Of a DNA stretch of 64,000 nt, positions 1 to 8,796 are shown piece by piece. Origin of the DNA: Erythrobacteraceae bacterium (GTDB taxonomy: Bacteria; Pseudomonadota; Alphaproteobacteria; Sphingomonadales; Sphingomonadaceae). The notes under the pieces were generated by a model. That model did no database searches, was not told where the DNA came from, and worked only from the letters and a program-made list of their open reading frames with translations. The DNA lies in contig JAIYAM010000023.1 of assembly GCA_027489065.1 (NCBI GenBank), positions 62,001 through 126,000 on the forward strand, written 5' to 3'. A program made the translations under genes and the position numbers. The first letter of the stretch is position 1; the number at the start of each line of letters is the position of its first letter.

Positions 1-904
1 CGCATTGCTGGCAATCGACGCAGTCGCCGTAGGCTTCCGGGTTCTTGGCGGCTTTCTTGAGGCTGCCGCGCTGCTCGCCGCGCCAGTCCTTGTAGGTGAC
101 GATCAGCGACTTCTCGTCGAGCATCGCGGTCTGGATGCGCGGCCAGGGGCACATGTAGACGCACACCTGTTCGCGCATGAACCCGCCGAGCCAGAAGGTC
201 GTCCCGGTGAGGATCGCCACGGTCGCATAGGCGACGGGGTTCGCGGTGCCGTGCCAGAAATCATAGGTGAGCGTCGGCGCGTCGGCGAAGTACATGATCC
301 ACGCGCCGCCGGTCCAGAAGCTGATCGCGAGGTAGACGCTCCACTTGGCGAGGCGGCGGGTGGTCTTCGAGGCGTCCCACGGCGCCTTGTCGAGCCGCGC
401 GCGGGCGTTGCGGTCGCCGTCGAAGAAGCGGTCGACGTGCTGGAACAGGTCGGTCCACACCGTCTGGGGGCAGGCATAGCCGCACCACGCCCGGCCCACC
501 GCACTGGTGACGAGGAACAACCCGATGCCGGCCATCATGAGGAGGCCTGCGACGAAGTAGAACTCGTGCGGCCAGATCTCGATATCGAACATGTAGAAGC
601 GGCGATTGGCGAGGTCGATCAGCACCGCCTGATCGGGGGCATAGGCCCCGCGGTCCCAGCGCAGCCACGGGGTGACGTAGTAGATCGCCAGCGTGACCAG
701 CATCACCGCCCACTTGAAGCGCCGGAAAGGCCCGTCGATGCGCTTGTTGTGGACGGTGCGGCCCTTCTCGTAGAGGGCGCTGCCCATGAAGCCTGCCTCG
801 GGTGCAGGCGCAGGGGTCCCGAGCGCCGCCGCCCAGTCGCGCCCGGAGCTTGCCGGCTTGGGCGCGGATGGGGCGGGGCGTTCGAGATCGTCGGTGTCAG
901 CCAT
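1..904 (-). CDS. ccoG: CcoG, cytochrome c oxidase accessory ferredoxin-like membrane protein (3' part outside window)
   Basis: The protein is a polyferredoxin-type membrane protein of the CcoG/FixG/RdxA family, which helps copper delivery during maturation of cbb3 oxidase. The first 301 codons are visible, starting MADTDDLERP at 904. Hydrophobic segments lie near residues 65-82 and 114-138. They are followed by the WCGYACPQTVWTD motif (about 140-152), a CVYMCPWPR motif, and at the window edge the first ferredoxin-type cluster GDCVDCQQC. The start overlaps the end of ccoP by 8 bp, so it is co-transcribed as the distal gene of the oxidase operon. The C-terminal half, and any ccoH, ccoI or ccoS, lie outside the window. 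Confidence 0.93.
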   Translation of the reverse strand, partial: MADTDDLERPAPSAPKPASSGRDWAAALGTPAPAPEAGFMGSALYEKGRTVHNKRIDGPFRRFKWAVMLVTLAIYYVTPWLRWDRGAYAPDQAVLIDLANRRFYMFDIEIWPHEFYFVAGLLMMAGIGLFLVTSAVGRAWCGYACPQTVWTDLFQHVDRFFDGDRNARARLDKAPWDASKTTRRLAKWSVYLAISFWTGGAWIMYFADAPTLTYDFWHGTANPVAYATVAILTGTTFWLGGFMREQVCVYMCPWPRIQTAMLDEKSLIVTYKDWRGEQRGSLKKAAKNPEAYGDCVDCQQC

Positions 905-1826
905 CGGTCTTGGCCTTGGCCGCCGGGGCGGCGCCCTTCGCGACCTCGGGTGCAGGCGCGGCCGGGGCAGGGTCCTGCCCGCCGCCGCGCGAGTGCACGT
1001 AGGCGGCAAGCATCTTGATGGTGACCGGGTCGAGCCGGCCCTTCCACGCAGGCATGACGCCATGGCGCGGCGCGAGGATCTGCTTCGTCACATCGGCCTT
1101 GGTGCCGCCGAACAGCCAGATCGCGTCGTTGAGGGCCGGCACGCCCATCGCCGGCATCCCGCCGCCGCTCGGCCCGTGACAGGCCGCGCAGTTATCGGCG
1201 AAGAGCTGCGCTCCGGTGGCGTTGTCCGTCGCCTTGCCGGAGAGCGAAAGGACGTGGGCGGCGACCGCATCGGCCTCGGCGGGCTTCAGCATGTCCTTGA
1301 AGGCGGGCATGAAGTTCACCCGTGTTTCGGGGTTGGCGTCCCAGCGGATGCCGTGGGTGAGCGTCGTCTCGATATCGGTCAGCGTGCCGCCCCACAGCCA
1401 GTCGTCGTCGTTGAGGTTGGGGTAGCCCGGCGATCCCGCCGCGCCCGCGCCGTGGCAGGCCGCGCAGTTGACCTTGAAGGCCGCCGCCCCGCCCGCGACC
1501 GCCGCCTGCATCAGCTGCGGATTGGCGGGGAGCGCCTCGATCGGGGTGGCGGCGATCTGCGCCCTGACGCCAGCGCGCGCGGCGTCGGCGGCCCGCATTT
1601 CCCTGGCGAGATCCCCCCGGCTCGACCAGCCGAGCGTGCCGCCCGTCGCCCGGTCGATCATCGGCCAGGCGGGGTAGAGCACCACGTAGACGGCGGCGAA
1701 GAGGATCGTCGCATAAAAGGTGTAGAGCCACCAGCGCGGCAGGGGGGTGTTGAGTTCCTCGATGCCGTCCCATTCGTGGCCAACGGTCTCGGTGCCGGTG
1801 GGCTCGTCGATGCGCTTTTTAGTCAT
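897..1826 (-). CDS. ccoP: Cytochrome c oxidase cbb3-type subunit III (CcoP), dihaem
   Basis: This is the membrane-anchored dihaem c subunit that passes electrons from soluble cytochromes to CcoO and CcoN. A cytosolic N-terminus with PRWWLYTFY precedes one membrane helix (about 34-53). Two periplasmic cytochrome c domains follow, with CAACH haem motifs at residues 121-125 and 213-217 and the axial methionine candidates NFMPAF and HGVMPAW. The Ala/Pro/Lys-rich tail is low complexity. At 309 residues it matches the usual family length. It overlaps ccoQ upstream and ccoG downstream by 8 bp each, so translation is probably coupled. Confidence 0.97.
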   Translation of the reverse strand: MTKKRIDEPTGTETVGHEWDGIEELNTPLPRWWLYTFYATILFAAVYVVLYPAWPMIDRATGGTLGWSSRGDLAREMRAADAARAGVRAQIAATPIEALPANPQLMQAAVAGGAAAFKVNCAACHGAGAAGSPGYPNLNDDDWLWGGTLTDIETTLTHGIRWDANPETRVNFMPAFKDMLKPAEADAVAAHVLSLSGKATDNATGAQLFADNCAACHGPSGGGMPAMGVPALNDAIWLFGGTKADVTKQILAPRHGVMPAWKGRLDPVTIKMLAAYVHSRGGGQDPAPAAPAPEVAKGAAPAAKAKTDG

Positions 1827-1980
1827 GGTCGTCGTCCTGGAAGATCGAGAGCTTGGCGTCCGCGATGTGGGCCGTGGCCCCGGGGCGGAAGTGCCAGAGG
1901 CACAGCGTCAGATAGAGCACGCAGATCATCGCCAGCGCGTAGCTGTCGGCGAAGTGGCGCAGGGCGGTGTAGAGGCTCAT
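1819..1980 (-). CDS. ccoQ: CcoQ, small cbb3 oxidase subunit
   Basis: This 53-residue single-span protein starts [18 protein letters not shown] and ends in FQDDDHD. A hydrophobic stretch (about residues 14-29) is followed by the short polar tail typical of CcoQ/FixQ, which stabilises the interaction of CcoP with the CcoNO core. The start codon overlaps the ccoO stop by 4 bp (ATGA) and the stop overlaps the ccoP start by 8 bp. Its position between ccoO and ccoP and its size make the assignment firm although sequence conservation in this family is low. Confidence 0.9.
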   Translation of the reverse strand: MSLYTALRHFADSYALAMICVLYLTLCLWHFRPGATAHIADAKLSIFQDDDHD

Positions 1981-2768
1981 TTGCCGCCACCTCCCTTGGC
2001 ATCCTTGGTCAGCTCTTCCTGCGCGGCGGCGCTGTTCACGTCGACCAGCGTGCCGAGCATCTGGAGGTAGGCGACCAGCGCATCCATCTCGGTGACCTTC
2101 TTGGGATCGCCGTCGAAATCGCGGATTTGCGCCTTGGGATAGCGGGTGCCGAGATCGCCCGCGTCGGCTTCGGGATCGGCCTGCGCCTTGAGGTCAGTGG
2201 CCGCCTTGGCGATGTCGGCGTCGGTATATGGCACGCCCACCCGGCGCAGCGCGGTGAGGCTCGCCGAAGGGTCGGCGACCTTCAGCTCGGTGTCACTGAG
2301 GAAGCTGTAGCTCGGCATGATGCTCTGTGGCACCAGCGCGCGCGGCGCTTTCAAGTGATCGACATGCCAGGCGTCCGAGTACTTGCCGCCGACCCGCGCC
2401 AGATCGGGCCCGGTGCGCTTTGACCCCCACTGGAAGGGGTGGTCGTACATCGATTCCGCCGCGAGGCTGTAATGCCCGTAGCGTTCGACCTCGTCGCGGA
2501 AGGGCCGGATCATCTGGCTGTGGCAGACGTAGCAGCCCTCGCGGATGTAGATGTCCCGCCCCGCCTGTTCGAGCGGAGTGTAGGGGCGCATGCCGGACAC
2601 CTTCTCGATCGTGTTGTCGATGTAGAAGAGGGGCGCGATCTCGACGATCCCGCCGATCGCGACCACCGCGAGGGTGGCGGCGGCCAGCAGGGTGACGTTG
2701 CGCTCGAGCTTCTTGTGGCTCTCGAAGGCGCCAGAGGCCGGGGGGGATTGAGGTGCGTTCTTGCTCAT
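1977..2768 (-). CDS. ccoO: Cytochrome c oxidase cbb3-type subunit II (CcoO), monohaem
   Basis: CcoO is the monohaem cytochrome c subunit of cbb3 oxidase. It is 263 residues long, with an N-terminal membrane anchor (about 24-47) and a periplasmic domain. The haem motif CYVCH is at residues 79-83 and continues with [10 protein letters not shown], a hallmark of this family. The GTRYP motif lies near residue 208. It sits 24 bp after ccoN in the same operon and overlaps ccoQ by 4 bp. Confidence 0.98.
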   Translation of the reverse strand: MSKNAPQSPPASGAFESHKKLERNVTLLAAATLAVVAIGGIVEIAPLFYIDNTIEKVSGMRPYTPLEQAGRDIYIREGCYVCHSQMIRPFRDEVERYGHYSLAAESMYDHPFQWGSKRTGPDLARVGGKYSDAWHVDHLKAPRALVPQSIMPSYSFLSDTELKVADPSASLTALRRVGVPYTDADIAKAATDLKAQADPEADAGDLGTRYPKAQIRDFDGDPKKVTEMDALVAYLQMLGTLVDVNSAAAQEELTKDAKGGGGK

Positions 2769-2792
2769 GGTTCTTGGGTTCCTGCTGAGCTG

Positions 2793-4460
2793 TTATTCGG
2801 CCGGTTCGGTCACGAGGGGCCGGGCAATCGGCGTGTCGGCGGCGGCATCGTGCGGGGTGTCGCCCATCGGGGCCTCGTCCCGCAGCTTGCCGAGCACCGT
2901 CATCCAGATATTGTAGGCCATGATGAGGGCGCCCGAGAGGTACATGAGGCCGCCCACGGCGCGCAGGATGTACATCGGGTGGAGCGCCGCGACGGTGTCG
3001 ACGAAGCTGTTCACGAGGTAGCCGTCCGCGCCGTATTCGCGCCACATCAGCCCTTGCGTGATGCCCGCCACCCACATGCTTGCGGCGTAGAAAACGATGC
3101 CGAGCGTCGCGAGCCAGAAGTGCCAGTTGATCATCCGCAGCGAGTAGAGCCGCTCGCGGTTCCACAGGCGCGGGGCGAGGTAGTAGACACAGGCGAAGGT
3201 GATGAGGCCGTTCCACCCGAGCGCGCCCGAATGCACGTGGCCGATCGTCCAGTCGGTGTAGTGCGACAGGCTGTTCACCGCCTTGATCGACAGCATCGGC
3301 CCTTCGAAGGTGCTCATCCCGTAGAAGGCGAGCGCCATCACCATCATGCGGATGATCGGATCGGTGCGGACCTTGTCCCACGCGCCGTTCAAGGTCATGA
3401 GCCCGTTGATCATCCCGCCCCAGGACGGCATCCACAGCATCACCGAGAACACCATGCCCAGCGTCTGCGCCCAGTCGGGGAGTGCCGTGTAATGCAGGTG
3501 GTGCGGGCCCGCCCAGATGTAGAGGAAGATCAGCGACCAGAAGTGGATGATCGACAGGCGGTAGGAATAGACCGGCCGCCCCGCCTGCTTGGGCACGAAG
3601 TAGTACATCATCGCGAGGAAGCCGGCGGTGAGGAAGAAGCCCACCGCGTTGTGGCCGTACCACCACTGGGTCAGCGCATCCTGCACGCCCGAGAACAGGC
3701 TGTAGCTCTTGGAACCGAGGAAGCTCACCGGCACCGCGAGGTTGTTGACCACGTGGAGCATCGCGATGGTGATGATGAAGGCGAGATAGAACCAGTTCGC
3801 CACGTAGATGTGGGGTTCGTGCCGGCGCAGCAGCGTGCCGACGAACACCGCCAGATAGGCGAGCCACACGATGGTCAGCCACAGATCGACATACCATTCG
3901 GGCTCGGCATATTCGCGCCCCTGGCCGATGCCGAGGATGTACCCCGTGGCCGCCAGCACGATGAACAGCTGGTAGCCCCAGAACACGAAGCGGGCGAGCG
4001 CCGGAAAGGCCAGCGTCGTGCGGCAGGTGCGCTGCACCACGTAGAAGCTCGTCGCCAGCAGCGCGTTGCCGCCGAAGGCGAAGATCACCGCGCTGGTGTG
4101 CAGCGGGCGCACCCGGCCGAAGTTCAGGTAGGGCTCGAAGTTCAGCTGCGGGAAGGCGAGCTGGGCGGCGATGAACACGCCCACCAGCAGGCCCACGATC
4201 CCCCAGAACATCGTCGCGATCACGCCCCAGCGGATCACGTCGTCATCGTAGCGGCTCGGCCCCGGAGGCATCCGGAAGATGCTCTGGGCGCGCGCCACCG
4301 GATCATAGGTGGTCGCCGTGGCGATGATCAGGATCACGGCCACCAGCGCCACGATCCCCATCTGGATGGCAAAGCCCTTGTCGGGCGTGAGCGCGATGGC
4401 AGCGATGCTGGCGAGCAGGACAAGCGCCCACACTCCCAGCCGCCTTACGACTGTTTCCAT
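2793..4460 (-). CDS. ccoN: Cytochrome c oxidase cbb3-type subunit I (CcoN), catalytic
   Basis: This is the catalytic haem-copper subunit, which reduces O2 to water with high affinity and pumps protons in the inner membrane. It has 555 residues and about 12 or more hydrophobic helices. The low-spin haem ligand region [15 protein letters not shown], the CuB histidines ([10 protein letters not shown] and [12 protein letters not shown]) and the haem-binding helix [15 protein letters not shown] are all present. The N-terminus carries two extra helices before the catalytic core. It is the first gene of ccoNOQP(G). An FNR-type box lies 57 bp upstream of its start. Confidence 0.98.
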   Translation of the reverse strand: METVVRRLGVWALVLLASIAAIALTPDKGFAIQMGIVALVAVILIIATATTYDPVARAQSIFRMPPGPSRYDDDVIRWGVIATMFWGIVGLLVGVFIAAQLAFPQLNFEPYLNFGRVRPLHTSAVIFAFGGNALLATSFYVVQRTCRTTLAFPALARFVFWGYQLFIVLAATGYILGIGQGREYAEPEWYVDLWLTIVWLAYLAVFVGTLLRRHEPHIYVANWFYLAFIITIAMLHVVNNLAVPVSFLGSKSYSLFSGVQDALTQWWYGHNAVGFFLTAGFLAMMYYFVPKQAGRPVYSYRLSIIHFWSLIFLYIWAGPHHLHYTALPDWAQTLGMVFSVMLWMPSWGGMINGLMTLNGAWDKVRTDPIIRMMVMALAFYGMSTFEGPMLSIKAVNSLSHYTDWTIGHVHSGALGWNGLITFACVYYLAPRLWNRERLYSLRMINWHFWLATLGIVFYAASMWVAGITQGLMWREYGADGYLVNSFVDTVAALHPMYILRAVGGLMYLSGALIMAYNIWMTVLGKLRDEAPMGDTPHDAAADTPIARPLVTEPAE

Positions 4461-4516
4461 GTTGAAATTTCCCTTCCGTCGAGGCGATCCCTACATCGCC
4501 GCCGGGTGTTCAGTGT

Positions 4517-4530
4517 TTGAGCGAAATCAA
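4517..4530 (-). promoter_or_regulatory. FNR/FixK-type box upstream of ccoN
   Basis: Read towards ccoN the site is TTGAT-TTCG-CTCAA, one mismatch from the FNR consensus TTGAT-N4-ATCAA. It is centred about 63 bp before the ccoN start codon. That fits a class II activator site (-41.5) if transcription starts about 20 bp before the gene. It lies in the 77-bp gap after the regulator gene, so the oxidase operon can be induced independently of it. Confidence 0.8.
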
Positions 4531-4537
4531 ATTCGGA

Positions 4538-5302
4538 TCAGTTTTTGCTGGAATTCTCCGGTGGCTTGCGCGCTTCGGCGGTGCCGCGCCCGGCGATCCG
4601 GGCGAGCGCCGCCACATCGGACAGGCACACCTTCGACCGGCCCTCGGTCGCGACCAGTCCCGCCTCGCGCAGCTCGGTGAGCTGGCGGCTGACGGTCTCG
4701 ATGGTGAGGCCCAGCGAATCCCCGATGTCCCGCCGGCTCATCGGCAGCGCGATGGTGCATTCGCCGGTGGTGCAGCCGCCGAGCCGCTCGGCCATCGAAA
4801 CGAGGAAATCGGCAATGCGCGCCGCGGCCGACTTGTGCCCCATCTGCATCATCCGCGTGCGGCTGCGATGGAGCGCCTGGAGGCTGCGGGTCAGCACCGA
4901 ACGCAGCACCGCCGGATCGCCCTGCGCGGCATCGAGAAAGCGTTCGGCAGGGAAGATCACGAGGTCGCACGGCGTGAGCGCTACCAGCCGGAAATCGCCA
5001 TCCGACTGGCGCAGCACCGAAACCAGATCGCCCGCGAAGTGGAAGGCGAGCACCTGCCCGCCTGGTATGGTCGCAGGGGAAGGCGTTGTGGCGGCGGCGA
5101 TCAGCTTGGCCGATCCGCTCGCGATCCACACCAGCCGGTCCTCCTGCGCGTCGGGCGCGAGCTCTCCGCCGCGATCGAGATGGGCCGCGATGCCGATCGC
5201 GCAGAGCCGGTCGGCGGTGCGCTCGTCGCGCGTGCCCTCCGGCAGCGCGGCGCGGAATGCGGCAAAGCCGAAGTGGTCGGGAGGGGGACTGAGTGTCGCC
5301 AT
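4538..5302 (-). CDS. Crp/Fnr-family transcription regulator (FNR DNA specificity, no N-terminal Fe-S cysteine cluster)
   Basis: The protein has 254 residues with an N-terminal cyclic-nucleotide-binding-like beta-roll (about 30-135), a dimerisation helix and a C-terminal winged helix. The recognition helix reads SLGLTIETVSRQLTEL; the E-x2-S-R pattern is that of FNR-type readers of TTGAT half-sites, which agrees with the two boxes nearby. FNR itself uses three clustered N-terminal cysteines plus one central cysteine to hold its cluster. Here only C34 and C112 occupy those regions; the other cysteines are C177, C182 and C226. It may therefore act like FixK, sense another signal, or bind a cluster differently. 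It lies directly upstream of ccoN on the same strand. Confidence 0.88.
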   Translation of the reverse strand: MATLSPPPDHFGFAAFRAALPEGTRDERTADRLCAIGIAAHLDRGGELAPDAQEDRLVWIASGSAKLIAAATTPSPATIPGGQVLAFHFAGDLVSVLRQSDGDFRLVALTPCDLVIFPAERFLDAAQGDPAVLRSVLTRSLQALHRSRTRMMQMGHKSAAARIADFLVSMAERLGGCTTGECTIALPMSRRDIGDSLGLTIETVSRQLTELREAGLVATEGRSKVCLSDVAALARIAGRGTAEARKPPENSSKN

Positions 5303-5340
5303 GATGGAAGCGGAAATGAACGTGTCGCCCGGAAGCGTCT

Positions 5341-5354
5341 TTGATCCCGATCAA
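5341..5354. promoter_or_regulatory. Perfect FNR box between the regulator gene and ompW
   Basis: TTGATCCCGATCAA is an exact match to TTGAT-N4-ATCAA and is self-symmetric in its half-sites. Its centre is about 45 bp upstream of the divergent Crp/Fnr gene and about 105 bp upstream of ompW. It could serve autoregulation of the regulator, oxygen-dependent control of ompW, or both. ompW is an established FNR target in enteric bacteria. Confidence 0.85.
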
Positions 5355-5452
5355 TGAGGCGCGGCGGGCGCTGCGACTATCCGGTCCGCACAGGCAGCAA
5401 ACATCCTGGGCCGCGCAGCGCGGCCACTGCTGCCGCGAAAGAGGACTTGGAA

Positions 5453-6145
5453 ATGAAGACGTTGATGATGCTCGGCGGCGCGGTTCTGGCGCTCGTGGGG
5501 ACGCCTGTCATGGCGCAGGACGGGGCGCAGGAAAAGGACGGTCTGGCAGGCCACGTGCAGGTCAAGCTGCTCGGCACCTGGGTCTCGCCCGATGGCAAGA
5601 TCACCCGGATCGACCGCAACCAGCCCAACCTTCCGGCGACCACCCAGACCGAGGCGAACGACAATGTCGTGCCGACCGTCGCGGTCGAATACTTCGTGAC
5701 CGACAACATCTCGATCGAGACGATCGCGGGCATGACCCAGCACGATGTCGATGCCACGGCAGGCCTGCCCGCGGGGGCCGAGCTGGTTGCGAACGCCAAG
5801 CTGATCCCGGCGACGGTGACGGCCAAGTACCACTTCGATCTGGGCGGCATGAAGCCCTATGTCGGCGCGGGGCCGGCCTATTTCCTGTGGGTCTCCGACA
5901 AGCCGGGCGCTGCGACGCGGCCCTTGGGCGTGACGCGCACCGACCTGTCGGACGAGCTCGGCCTTGCCTTGCAGGCGGGCGTCGACGTGCCGCTCAATGA
6001 CAAGGGGCTGGGATTGAGCCTCGATGTGAAGCGCTACTTCATCGACACTACCGCGCGCTGGTTTGCCGGCAACACGCTGGCGATCCAGACCGAGCACAAG
6101 CTCGATCCCTGGGTGATCAGCGCAGGCTTCGCCTACCGTTTCTGA
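5453..6145 (+). CDS. ompW: OmpW-family outer membrane protein
   Basis: This 230-residue small beta-barrel is predicted to sit in the outer membrane as a hydrophobic channel. A signal peptide (about 1-22, ending TPVMAQ) is followed by the OmpW features GHVQVKLLGTWVSP, a VEYFVTDNISIE strand, KYHFDLGGMKPYVGAGPAY, and the C-terminal aromatic signal SAGFAYRF. I chose the start at 5453 because GAGGA lies about 8 bp upstream and the signal peptide begins there. A longer reading frame from 5354 would overlap the FNR box. The adjacent FNR box suggests induction at low oxygen. A strong terminator follows. Confidence 0.93.
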   Translation: MKTLMMLGGAVLALVGTPVMAQDGAQEKDGLAGHVQVKLLGTWVSPDGKITRIDRNQPNLPATTQTEANDNVVPTVAVEYFVTDNISIETIAGMTQHDVDATAGLPAGAELVANAKLIPATVTAKYHFDLGGMKPYVGAGPAYFLWVSDKPGAATRPLGVTRTDLSDELGLALQAGVDVPLNDKGLGLSLDVKRYFIDTTARWFAGNTLAIQTEHKLDPWVISAGFAYRF

Positions 6146-6172
6146 CCGCCCCTCCTGTGGAGGTCAGCAGGG

Positions 6173-6210
6173 AGCCCCGCCAGCCCGGGTCGCGGCTGGC
6201 GGGGCTTTTT
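6173..6210 (+). terminator. Rho-independent terminator after ompW
   Basis: A perfect 13-bp stem (AGCCCCGCCAGCC / GGCTGGCGGGGCT) with an 8-nt loop is followed by a run of five T. It ends ompW transcription 28 bp after the stop codon. Confidence 0.93.
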
Positions 6211-6258
6211 GTCTGTGGGGTACGCTTGCGGGCGCCAGACGGGGTGCTTGCGGGCTTC

Positions 6259-6304
6259 AGACCCCCTCCAGACCCCTCCTAGACCCCCCTTAGACCCCCT
6301 CCAG
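6259..6304 (+). repeat. Array of short AGACCCC(C)T repeats
   Basis: Four close copies of AGACCCC(C)(T) occur in 46 bp. Two are part of the identical 13-mer AGACCCCCTCCAG at 6259-6271 and 6292-6304. The same 13-mer recurs at 48027-48039, and a related array on the opposite strand lies at 30379-30436. The function is unknown. Here the array lies 17 bp before a parS-like site. Confidence 0.75.
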
Positions 6305-6320
6305 GCCGGCGAAATCGGGA

Positions 6321-6336
6321 TGTTTCATGTGAAACA
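6321..6336. other. parS-like ParB-binding site (one mismatch)
   Basis: TGTTTCATGTGAAACA differs at one position (C to T at base 8) from the widely conserved bacterial parS sequence TGTTTCACGTGAAACA. It lies in the gap between ompW and acs, 54 bp before the acs start. ParB loads on such sites and spreads, which directs origin segregation and SMC loading. It is identified by sequence match only. The parA and parB genes are not in the window. Confidence 0.75.
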
Positions 6337-6389
6337 TTTGTCTGGCGCTGCCGGTTTGGTAGACCGGCCCTGACCAAGGGAGAGAGTCA

Positions 6390-8315
<1,926 letters not shown>

Positions 8316-8331
8316 TCGGGGCCCACGCAAA

Positions 8332-8359
8332 AGCCGCCGGAGCGCGAACTCCGGCGGCT
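8332..8359. terminator. Terminator hairpin between acs and the facing small gene
   Basis: An 11-bp perfect stem (AGCCGCCGGAG / CTCCGGCGGCT) with a 6-nt loop lies between two converging genes. An A-run just before it (CAAAA) gives a T-run on the minus strand, so it is a good terminator for the 8385-8684 gene. On the plus strand it is followed by only a weak T-content. Confidence 0.75.
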
Positions 8360-8384
8360 CCTGTGCCCCCTTGCGGGAAGTTAA

Positions 8385-8684
8385 TCAGGCCTCGCGGGTG
8401 CCCGACAGCGGCATCGCGCCGAACGCGCCGGCATTGACCGAGCCGGTCAGGGTGTCGCCGTCAATGGTCGCTTCGCAGTCGAGCGTCATCGGCATGGGGA
8501 CGACCATGTTCATCTTCCACGAGATGGTGTTGCCGCTGACGGTGCCGCCGGCGATGTCCATCGAGCCGAGGCTGCCGACCAGCGAACCGCTGAAGGTGTC
8601 GCCGTCGGGCACGACGGTGAGGGTGCCGGTCTGGTCGCCCATCGGGCTCTTGACGATGGTCTTGTAAGTACCTGCAACTGACAT
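8385..8684 (-). CDS. Small beta-rich protein of unknown function
   Basis: I do not recognise a named family. The 99-residue protein starts MSVAGTYKTIVKSPMGDQ and alternates short hydrophobic strands with Gly/Thr/Asp turns (for example GTLTVVPDGDTFSG and GGTVSGNTISWK), suggesting one small beta-barrel or sandwich. It has no signal peptide and one cysteine. The start at 8684 is set by AAGGGAG about 7 bp upstream. The frame extends further upstream, but that part is not protein-like. It stands alone, facing acs. Confidence 0.8.
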   Translation of the reverse strand: MSVAGTYKTIVKSPMGDQTGTLTVVPDGDTFSGSLVGSLGSMDIAGGTVSGNTISWKMNMVVPMPMTLDCEATIDGDTLTGSVNAGAFGAMPLSGTREA

Positions 8685-8796
8685 ATCCGACTCCCTTGGT
8701 TGGCGTGCGGGACCTGGACGACCCGGCACTTCGATGGCGTTATTTACACAAGTGTCAGCGGGCTTCAACCGCATTCGGGACAGACCGTGGCAAGGC

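Noticed and set aside
6259..6304. CRISPR-like array
   Set aside because: The units are only 9-13 bp, adjacent or irregularly spaced, with no unique spacers of 30 bp or so and no cas genes.
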